From Acanthopleura granulata (Eukaryota; Mollusca; Polyplacophora; Chitonida; Chitonidae), in assembly GCA_016165875.1 (NCBI GenBank), contig JABBOT010000023.1, positions 806,001 to 870,000 of the forward strand: 64,000 bases of DNA, written 5' to 3'. Positions 12,701 to 24,700 of this stretch are shown here, in pieces (positions within the stretch are counted from its first letter, which is position 1; each line of letters begins with the position of its first letter). The translations under genes were made by a program, and so were the position numbers. The notes under the pieces were generated by a model that saw nothing but the letters and a program-made list of their open reading frames with translations, was not told where the DNA came from and made no database searches.

Positions 12701-15700
12701 TTTTGTTTCCGTATGTGACGAAACGTACAATATCGGTTTTAATACGCTCCATTATTTTCACAATTTAGGAAAGCCATTCAGACTATCCCAGTCTTTATCA
12801 ATTCGCCTTGCTTTTAAGACACAGATGTTTTGACACCAAAGTAGCTCTTTAAGTTGCATATATTACTCATCACTGTCATAGTAAAGAAAGAAATGAAGTG
12901 GCAAAAAGCAGCAGAAAAAGTTGAAATCCCAGGCACCAAGAATGCAGTTATGTCAAAATGTATGCATAAACCCTACTGGGCATAAATGTACAGCCCTCAC
13001 AAGCAGGTTCCTCTATGTGCTGCATACATCTGGTATGGAAACCTAAGGAAAATTTAGAAATGAGAAATAAAAACAAACCTGACAGTGCAGGGATATAACA
13101 TTATGGCGGAAGGCTGAACGCATTTTCCAACCGGTTTCACAAAATTGAGTGAAAACCTGATTGAGTGTAGGCTACCTGTAATTTGTCACCACAAAAACTC
13201 GATCGCTATAAATTTTTAACAATGTTAAAGAAAACCAAGAGGAGAATCGGCGTGCGTGGTGGTATTTCTGTGTACAGCGGATGTATATCTGCTGGTCTGT
13301 GGCGAGTCAAAACATTTGATGGGGTAGTACAAGTCCAAGAAGTGTCCCTTGCCCTACCGAGCAAGATCCTTTACCACACAGGCCTTGTACCTTGTTAAGG
13401 TAATGAATATACATTGACAGGGTACAAGGCTGTATGGTGAGAGACTTCCAGCTTGATGAGGGAACTGTGCTGCTCCACAGTAGCATTGGGAAATATGCAC
13501 ATATCAAGGACAAGCTTATATTGTGGAAGAATGTGTTTGAGAATGAGGTAGAGGACTTTAGGGAAATTTCCCAAGTCCTGGAAATTTGCCTGTCAATTGC
13601 AGTTGCTCAAGGCATGGTAGAAAGCCAGTTCAGTTTGACCAGCCTGAGGAGACTTACGATATATTGTGCTCAAGGATGCTTATGCTGTGGTTAAACATTC
13701 CCATTCTTGCCAAGTTGGAATCAGGTTATGTGGATAACCTGATACAAAATGTGTGGAAACCTACTTGACAAAGTAGAGATAGGAGCGATGTAGAAGTGTC
13801 TGGCTCAAAAGAAAACCTCTGAAGAAAACACTACTTACAGGCTGACAGGGGCACAGAAATAAGAGATTGAAATGAGACTGAAGTTGTGGTACAGAATTTA
13901 TTGGCTTTTTGTACTTGCGTGCAACTAATGCAGTGCTTTCTAAGTTAAAAAATATCACCTTAAATTTAGCGAAACTTGTTTTAGGTTATCATAATAAATT
14001 TTATGTACCACCCCTGTAGTGCACAAATAGGTCTCGAAATGAAATCATGATAAAAGTTTTATAATGAGATATGAGACATTATCTATGACTAATTCATACC
14101 TTGTCATTTTTGTAATTTTTCATTTCTTTCTTGACCATAATTCTTGTATTCAGGATTTCTTCCACCATGCTGCAACACACAAATAACACACCAGCATGTA
14201 AAACTGATCAAGACAATATTTTAAGTTTCATTTGTCATCAGTTGTTTCTAGCCCAGTGTGAACTATTAAGACAATTTTCCTCAATGAGTCAGACATAAAC
14301 TAGAGCCTAAAGGCACTAAAATGTATTCTATGTTGAATGCTCAGGTTTCTTGCATGTAGATAATTCTGTTGTCTGGAATTGGTTTGTGATCAGACCCTAA
14401 AGTAAATCTATCATAATTTCACACTTTTACCCATCAGGTGTTTGCTGTGCAAACTAGGATGTTTGGGAATTGCTTGATGAGGACAGCAAATACTAATTAG
14501 TGATAAACATTTGAATTGTTTAGCCGTCAGGATGGGGAATTCACCAGTACTGGCCTCTTCACTTCTCTGTTTCACATTCATGGGAACCAAGATGACAAAC
14601 AAGAAACACCAAATTGGATCCATGAAAGAAAGTTATGAAAAACATTTTTTTCTGGTAAAATATCTGTATATTATATCATATATGATGTACCATAATTTAC
14701 ACAGTCTAAGTCTTTAACATTTCAAGCAGCATACACATCTGAATATGTACCCTAAGAATGGGGCCCGGGAGCATTTCATTGATATCCACCCAACAAATAG
14801 TGTCTCTACTTTTTATACACACTATGCTTCAGGTGAGGCACAGCAGCCTATAGTAGAAGCAGTGCAGTTATAGATTACTACTACATGTGGTTGGATACTG
14901 TCAAACCCATCTGAATTGTTAAGAACACTCCATTTCAACTCAGACGACCCAAACACACTTCTTAAGAATCATGTAGTAAGATATACTGAACTTTACAAAT
15001 TTTCTCTTGGCATGCCCTACCCAATGTTGAAGTATTATTTCAACAATGAAATTTGATACTTTATACAGAGTCCAATTTTCGCCATTACCTTGTGACTTCT
15101 AAACTTACTTTTAGATCTGTGCTGTTTATGGCAGGTACACATGGGTATGGATCTGTACCATTCTAGAATATGATATCTTTGTTCTAATTCCTTGAAAAAT
15201 GATAGAAGTCACTTGACATAACCACTGGTCAGCACTCGGTAGCGGGCGGGGCTGGCCTATGAGCCACTCGCGCTGATCTCCAGTCTGCTGATCTGAGATC
15301 GGGTCTGAGTGTTCGGCAAAACCGCAATAAGCAGTGATCCAAATTCACTACTGTTCAGCTACTATTGATCTTCTACATTCAGCGAGTGAAGCATTATTTA
15401 TTGAGTATGGCGCACACACACACATGGCCTTCAATGATGAAAGATTTTAAAAGATGGCAGATAACTATCAAGCAGGCGTTGGATCTGTGAAGATCGAAAG
15501 CAGCAAAAAAACAAAACAAAAGCGATCACACCTCTAACACTGTGAAAACTACTGAAATGATGCTAAGTCACTTAATTTGTTTTTTCCCATATATATATAT
15601 ACTGGTAAATATTTGTCTTCTGCATCATTTACCTCTAACAAACTGACAGGTCTGGCACTGTAGCAAGAATGACCCTCACAAAAACAACAAAATATTCCTG

Positions 15701-18700
15701 CACATGGACGGGGAAAAAATGACATTTTTAAATGTTAAATTCATTTTACTGAACTGTTACTTCACATCTCTTCCCTGTAATACTTTCTAAAAACAACATG
15801 TAGCAAAATTGGACACCTCAAAGGTTAAATCTGCACATCATCTTTAGTATTATTTTTTATTGGTTGTACTTGGGTCAACAACTCTTGGTCTGAAGAGTTG
15901 GGAAACTGTCATGACTATATAATGCACTGCTATGTGATCGCATAGAATACGTAAAAAGAAACAATACTGTCTTGTGTGAAGACAACAGTGAAACTGGACA
16001 AAGTGGCCTGTGACTGAGCTGTGGGTCGTCTAATGTGAAACAACGGATAGTTACATCCCATTCATGTTAGGCTCAATGTCATGCAGTTCTGAGTTAAAAT
16101 GGTGCCGTGGGAGAATTTTGTAAACTAAATTGTCCTTTTGAGCCACGTCATTCCATCCTCCTCTATCTGACTATGCAAGAGGTTTCCATGCTGTATAATG
16201 ATCTCAGGTACTTGCTTAGTGAACCAATTGCAGCCATGTGAAGTTTCTGAAATAATTGTTTATTCTTTAGTTTGAATTCCAGAGATGTACTTGCCTCATT
16301 AAATTTAAATCAGAATTTAATATTATGAACTCTGACACAAAATCCTAGTATTGTGTACCCACCTGGAAATGATTCCTTTTCTGATATGCTCCTTGACGAA
16401 GACAACGCCATTCGGGGAAATGGTGACATCATCCTTCAGCTTTCTGAGGAGGGACGGACTCACAGACAGGGAGGTACACCCAAACTCTATAGGCCCATCT
16501 CTGATTACAAAAACGTGGACAAGAAATCAAACCCACTCTCAAGATTCTTCAAGTATACAACCTGTTCACTGTGCACTTTACATTTTGTTTGACTCTTAGG
16601 CCGCATGCTGTTTGCTGAATGTATTTATTTATTTATTTCAATGGTGTTTTATGCCGCACTCAAGAATATTTCACTTTTATGATGGTGGCTAGTATTATGG
16701 TGGGAGGAAACTAGGCAGGGCACGGGGAAACCCACGACCAATTGCAGGTTGCTAGTAGACTTTCCCACATACCGCCGGAGAGGAAGCCAGCATGAGGTGG
16801 ACTTAAACTCACAGTGAACCCATTGGTGGGAGGCTTCTGGCAGCACTAAGCAAATGAGCCATAAAAATTGAAATTTTTCTATGCATTCCTTCAAAGTCCA
16901 TAGTCTGAAAATATTCCCATGCACAACAACAACATGTATGCAAGTCTGTGTCAAAAAAGAGAAGTATTCAAATCTTCTAATTTATCATAAGTGCAAAATT
17001 TGTGTTTTGTTTAATAGATTTTCCATTAACTGTGTATGGGCGTGGGGAGCCAGTGTTACTTGAACGATGACCATAGTGTAAATTGTTCATAAGTTTACAT
17101 GTGTTCTCTGTTGTAATTAATAATGCAGGAGGTTATGATTGTGTGGGAAATTCCACCAGGGAAAATATTGGTTTGTTTTGTACAGAATTACAGTAGATCA
17201 ATGCCATCTGTGCATGAGCCATAATCTGTCATTTGGAGTATAGTTTGACACTGCAGACACAGTGCTGAAATTGAGTCTGTGTTGATGAGTCGCTTTCTTG
17301 GTTCCATTTAGTGGGATTTCAATTTTAGCAAGTTTCATCATATAGACAAATGTTTATAAAACACTTTTTAACAATGTGTGGGTGAAAGAATACTAGATGA
17401 AAATAATTTATTCTGCAACTGTGTGATGAGTTTGAGACATTCTATTACTGTCCATTAATTATAATCAAGATAATACATCAGATACATGTACTAATATTCC
17501 TCAAGCCTTATAATTAAAGTGTACTCTTACCAGCAGTTTTATATATTAAAAGTTTTGACCAGTACTTGATTTTACCCATATAGTAACGAATTTGTCTGCA
17601 AGCAATGCAAGCAAATGCAGCCATAAACATCTGAAAGCAATAATATGTTTGCCTAATACATATTACTGAAACTATAATCTTGTTCATTAAAGTTTTTTGA
17701 GCATGCATGATCTTCTAAACTCGCCTTGGTCCAGTTCAGGTGTTCCACTGCACCATTCACACCTCAATTGTACTGTCCTGTTATCACTGGGCAGGCTTCT
17801 CATAACCAGCAGCAGTCGGTAAAGTCAATATCAATGTTACGCGCACATCTTGCTTTCACCGTCCAACCTCCTCTGCTGTACACCACATCAGAGAAAAACT
17901 TTCCTAATTTCGTCGTGTGAAGGTGCTCAGGCTTCATTTGGGTGATATTTACAATATATAACACTAAAAGAGATCGTACTATGTTTTCAATGATTTTGCT
18001 TTTGGCTAGCATGTTTGAGAGAAAGCATTTCTCTGTTTTGTTTTTGTGATATTTTTAGCCTTCAGGAGACTAATATGCAGGGCAAAGCAGCTAGTCGCCG
18101 TTTGATTTTGGTTGTGAGGCAGGAGGACTTCTGTAGTGCTTTGACCTAGTTTGACGTGATATATTCCGCACTTTGATTTGCCATTGTGCTGCTGTCACCA
18201 GGAGGCCTTTTGATATATGTTGTCAAATTATCCCAACTTTCTGTGCCAGTTTTATGCAGACCCCCTCTCACTGGAGCAAACTTGTATGTTACTGCGAACA
18301 GCATACGGCCTAACTGTAAATAAATTATTGTTAAGAAGTGTTTGTATATCGAATTAAATTTCTATTTAAAGATTTTACACATAGCTATTCCAAATATATT
18401 ACTGTTTTGTAGTTTGCCAAAATACTTCTCTCTAAATTACATTCCTTTGCGAACATGGACAAGTCTGTAGGCATTAGAATAACAATTCTGTAGCAGCCAC
18501 TCACTGGGTTTTTGCAAGGTTTTCCAGCCGCCCAAGGCATGTAGAGAAGCAGTAATTGTAGGCAATCATAATGGAGGGGTACAGGGACTGGAAGTCCAAG
18601 ACGACCACAGGGTGGGTGTATAACCGGGACTCTGGCTCCAGCGTCAGGGGGATGCACTCTGGGGCTTTCATTCGTGCTCTCTGCTGAACGCTAGGCGAGG

Positions 18701-21700
18701 ATGGAATAAAGTTGAGAGGTTTGGCCAGGCGCAACATCATGGATTCTACACGATACTGCAACAGAGAGAAACAGAACATCAGAGGTTCTACACCATACTG
18801 GAGGAGAGAGAAACAAAGCATCAGAAATTTACACAGTACTGAAGATAAAAACAGACCATCAGAGATTCTACATGGCTCCGCAGGAACGTGAATATCTGGG
18901 CAAATGTAACACCATATAACATATACACTGCATACGGAACACTGTCAAATTATCTCCTACATTAAGCACAGACATAAAGTAATAAGCCCATGCTAGATTA
19001 ATTTAAATCAATAGAAGTCAACAGTGTACAATGATTTCTCCGACTAGTCTGTCCAAAAAAAAGTCTGTAGGGCAGATAAGACAAGGTGCATAGTCAGGGC
19101 TTACCTGAGAGCCTCGCGACAGCACACTGAAGAACTCAATGCCAAAGACGCGGGCAAACTCACTGGTGCGGCCAATCAGGTTCAACTGCTCCATGAGTTC
19201 GAGGTCAGCTTTGACACGGCTCATGTAATAATCAATGACCCGCCATCTACAAGACAAGTACAAAATGTGCAGCAGGTATTTTTTCAAGATGGATTCTAGC
19301 TACAGAGAAGCAGATATGCTGCCAGATCGATTTGAACCCATGGTGGATGACACTGAAGATCTGATTTACGACACTGAAATCTCGTCAGACTTCAGATTCT
19401 GAATTTTCAGACGATGCCTGTTGTCACTCTTGTAGTTTTAATTTATCACTTCACTAAATGGTGAAGCTCTGACAGCTTGTAAAGGTTGTGCTCGTATGAC
19501 GTCATGTGGCAGAGACTACGATTTTATGCTAAAAATGCATAAAAGCAGCCTCCTTATCTAGCGAATTTATGTGCTACATTACTCAGATTAATGTACACTT
19601 TTAAACCCTTCTTTTAATCTCAATACAACAATGTATACAGGGGTACCTAATTATGAATAAATACTAAATCTGGACACTAATCTTTTTAAGGCACCCTGCC
19701 CCCAGGGCTTTACCCAGCTACCTACCTGTGGAGGTGTGTCCTATGACTGAACCAGCTAGTCAGAGAGCGATGGGAGTATTTGGGCAGACGCTGATGGAGC
19801 ACATGAAATGTCACATTCTCAAAGGTGTACTGATTCAAGGTGACCTGAAAGAAGAACCACCATAGTCAGACACATGATCACCAGTGAGGAGCACAACGTC
19901 TTTCAGATATACATCTTAGAGAACTCGTCCTTGTCATATGATTCAAAACTTGTTGAGTAGGACGTTAAACCCAAGCATACATACATACAATCTATCAGAC
20001 ACTTTGTTTTTGTAAGACTCTGACATACTTGTGCAGTCTGATATGTACAATAAAGCAGTATGAGTTTGTGATGAGTGCCTGGAGAGCAGGACTAACTTCA
20101 TGTCTCATGATTCTCCACAAATTGAGGACAATCCTGCCCGTGATGTGGATCTCGGACATGTGATCTGCCCCGTATTCGTCTTTCTCCACTGATATGTGAC
20201 TCTTCTCTTTGGCATCTGTAACAGATAATTAAACTACATGCAGCTGAGAGCATTCCAAACAAGCAAGAATTCACATACATCCATTGGCAAATATGAAAGA
20301 TTCTGAGTCAGTGCCCTGCATATACTGGAATAATAAAATAAAACAAGGCTTATGAGAAACATAGCTTAGCTCACACGTCAGAAATGAGGAGATTTTGTAG
20401 CTCCTCAAACTTGCTGTAGTAAAATAATATGTGCATATTACATTATTCACTAGACTTTTCTAAACATCTATTATTGTGCCTTGTCAACCTCTCTTGGTCG
20501 GATGTCTAGAGGCTCTTTTCAATCCAAGGTCAGCCTATATATCATATCAAACTTATTTCAACGTTTGTTTAACTGAGTCCTTAAGATATATCCTTGACAT
20601 TGATCAAAACAAAGTACAATAAGTATAAACACACATGTCAACATATATGTACCCAACCCAGCTATGTTACTTCGCTTGCAAGTTAGTGTGCAGAACGGAA
20701 TGTTCAAGCATATCAACATATGGGTTTACCTGTTGAAATATGGCACAAACTGTTTGGGTTGTATGTGAGTCTCACCTGGTATGCGGGACATCTGGGAACA
20801 CAGGTTGATGCCTAGGTGTGAGGCTCGGGACAGCAGGTAGCCTAGGGACAACATCTGGATTTCATAACCCACAATGATATCAGGGTCCCATCTGCACAGA
20901 CCAAGAACAAAACACTACATGACACTCAATGATACGACACACCTCCAAATGCATCTCCCTTGTCTCAAATAAGGGATTGCAATTCGATCAATATGCCCAA
21001 ATTCTGCAATGTTACTTATTGGCCATATTCTCATTGGACGTCTTTCCTACAGAAATGAATATTAATATGTGATAATAATAATAATAATGGTTAAGACACT
21101 ACACTATAAGGTTTATTTCAATTGTTATAAAGTCTTAAATCAACCCATCAGGATAACAAATGTATACTATCAAGTCATTAAACCTCAATTAATAGCCAGC
21201 CAGGACGAAATAGTTGTCTGTTTGACATTATACTTATACGATGGCAGACAGTATGATGGTGGGGGGAAACGGGGCGAGTTCTGGGAAACCTCATGTCCAT
21301 GCACAGGTTATTGGCAGACGTTCTCACATGATTGGAGAGGAAGTCGCCATGTACTGAACTTGAATGTGAAAATGGGCTAGCACAGTAAACCCTCCTTTAA
21401 CTACAGAACTGAGGTTTAATGCTGTGCTGAAGAATATTTCACAATAAATATGATGGCACCCTGGGCTGTAAGTGTTTTATCCACGCAAGCCACCCAGGCC
21501 CTACATGTATATCCATGCTTTCCTTACCTTCTGATGAGCTGGAGAAAGTCGTGGAATAAAGCCTGTTCATCTTTGACATAGGACACCTCTGGACCACTGA
21601 CCCCTGACCTTTGCAACAGTGACCTTTCAGCTCCCAAGGTCTGTTTGGATGTGGATGGCTGTGGGAGTGATGTCTGTTTGGATGTGGATGGTTGTGGGGA

Positions 21701-24700
21701 TGACATCTGCTTGGATGAGGATGACTGTGGGGATGACGTCTGCTTGGATGTGGATGGCTGTGGGGATGATGTCTGTTTGGATGTGGATAGTTGTGGGGAT
21801 GACGTCTGCTTGGATGTGGATGGCTGTGGGGATGATGTCTGTTTGGATGTGGATGGTTGTGGGGATGACGTCTGCTTGGATGTGGATGGCTGTGGGGATG
21901 ATGTCTGTTTGGATGTGGACAGTTGTGAAGGTGATGTCTGCCTGCATGAGGATGGTTGTGGGGATGATGTCTTCTTGGATGTGCATGGTTGCGGAGATGA
22001 TCTTGTAGATGAAGGGCAGCCTTTGGAGGTTCTCTTCTTTTCCCTGAGAGTGTGAACCTGACAAGCAGAAGTCTCGTCCACTAGAATGACCCCAGTCACT
22101 TCTCTCTGGCCCTGGCCTGGAGGTACATCATTCCGTATGGAGTAGAACAGACCCAAAATAGGGTCCATCTCTGGGTCAGGGGCTTTGTCTCCACGGGTCT
22201 CCACATGAAGCTCCACGCTCAACACAGTCAAGTGCTGCACCTGTACAAAATCACACAAATATCTTCTCATGTACAGCTGTGATAACAGATCCACCATAAA
22301 GTATCGTACCCGTTGGAAACCTCTTGGCAAATCTTGTATGTACCCGATATTCACAAAGTAAAGTATATGCAAGAGAAAATGTGGAGTTAAACAAAAAGGA
22401 GCTTGGCTAAACAGTCTTCACACCAAAATCTGTTTGGACTTCCATGAAGTTAACATCAGTCAAACTTATTATTTCTTGGTCAATTATATGGAAACCAGAA
22501 ATTTGAGGTTAACAGCTCCAACTTAGATACGAACCTAGTTCACCTGAATACAACATAAAATATGAAACTTTTTACCTGAAATAATTTAACACAGCTATTA
22601 TGCGGTTAGAACAACGGAGGGATGGAAATTCACCCCTCTCCAACCAGCATCTCCTGCTGCCCTGGATGAGAGGGGTCGCATTGCATAATTACCAAGCGGT
22701 GAGGCCAACCGAGGCCAACATACCTTCGTAGCCTTTTAAAATCGGTAGTCTATGGTAAGGAGACAGGGAGGGGAAGGTCCTAAACCCTCAAATGTCTGTA
22801 CAACCATAGCTCTCCCATATGTTAGACTCAATATGTATTATCGAATTCATGGATACCCATAGTATCTGGGTGAGTGTGACCCCTCAAGGCTGAAAGGCCC
22901 TGTATGCTAAAAGAATCCCCCTGATACAGTGCATCACAGATGTTAGTATGAGAGGGGAGAATTTTTTTACCATGGCCTTGCCCTTTCGGGGTCACATTGC
23001 ATACTTAAAGAACTGACCAGCAGACCACAAGTTCATTTCATGAGAAATATAATTTCAGACCTTGCACAACCACAACATATGCCTACATGAGGAGAAAGCA
23101 CACAGTTCATGTATCATCTATGACAATACTGTGTTAGAGAAATTTCTAGGTTCCTGAATGGGTTTGTTATAGAATTCATGAATAGTTTAAACGGATATCC
23201 AGTCTGTAACTTCCGTATGTCCTTCACAGACATATTCTTCCTGCATGCTGCCGAGGTTGAAGCCCCATGAAATGATCGACCTGTGAACACTGACACACCA
23301 ACACCAGCCTTGGACAGAGTGAGAGTCAGCCATCTGGATATTGTTGCAGTTGTAATTGGCTTCTATGTTTTGAAAAGAACGAACAGCTGGTCACAACAAC
23401 GTTTGTTGAGTTCCTCCAAGACCTGGCGATAAACTGCGCAGCGTTGGCCGAAAATTCCTTGTGAACAGAGTTGTGACCAGATATGTGACAGCCTACCAGC
23501 TGCAATTTCCTTCCCAAAGGGTGCACTGCGTCCCCACCTGGTAGAGAGAGGATCCACCGCCCTCGAATTAAGTTCACTGGCTGATTCGCCACACAACAAG
23601 TAGCTGTAGAAGCCAGCTGTGAGTTGGCCAAAAAGGAACAACCAAGATTCCCATTCGCACTTGGTCCTTCTGGATCACCCTGGCCAAAAGTCTGAAAGCA
23701 GGAATAAATATGGACTAAAATGTGTTCAGCTATGGGCAAATGCATTGGTGAGCGTTGCAAAGGAATCTGGTCCCCAAGAGTTTCCAACAGCATGTTTAGC
23801 CTTGAAGCAAACATATCAATGTTTGGGACAACAAACTTCTTAACTAGTGACTAAATTTAACATCCACTTTGCGGAAGTTGACAACTCACAAGAGTGTGTC
23901 CAGAATGGTATTGAGAACGACAGGAATATAGATAGCACTCAAAATGACAAGCTCTCTGGTCTGCACATTCAAAGATTTCCGCCACTGACTGGTGAAATTC
24001 GTATTTCTTTCCACCACCTACAACTGTGGCACTATCAGACTCTTATTTGGATGTCACTATCGTGTTGTTTACGACACAGCCATCTCAGCCCCTTTAACAC
24101 AACTAATAGCTCGAGATCATTAATGTGTCTCGTAACCTCCATACAGTTCCATTTACCACTGGGAGTAAACTGGCAACACACTGCACCCCAGTCCTTATGG
24201 ATGCATCAGTCCCTTATTGAGCCACTTCACTCTTCTTTGCTAGAAGATATAACAAGCTAGTTGTCTATATAGTAACTACATCTTATGCTCCTGAGTATGA
24301 GTAAACAGGTTTCAATGTTTTCGTGAACACCCTTGTGCTTGAAGCCAATCCAAATGGCAGACTGGTATGTACACTGATAGGTTTTCCCTTTCCATTGAAA
24401 ACGAAGATATTTCCTAACGCACTATGCCATGAGGAACATGGGGTAGGCGTCCTGTAAATCAATCACTGTGAAAAAAATCCCCTTTTTTAATTATATCTAA
24501 AGTTACCTCCAAGACTTCCTGTTTGAGGTGATGGTATTCTATTTATTCATTAAGCTTTTCTAAATTTAGAATGGTTCTGTATTTGCCATTTTTCTTCTGA
24601 CGGACAAAAATGGCCGACAGAAACTTGCCTTTGAAGGGTTATTAACTCTTCCTCACTTTCTTCCAAATCAGAAAATTTAATTGGACATGCCTTAACACTC

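Noticed and set aside
21619..22064. Plus-strand frames (DVDGCGDDVCL-type and MWMAVGM-type repeats) and a second minus frame
   Set aside because: By-products of a 33-bp unit with no stops in several frames. Only the REV3L frame continues into conserved domains on both sides.
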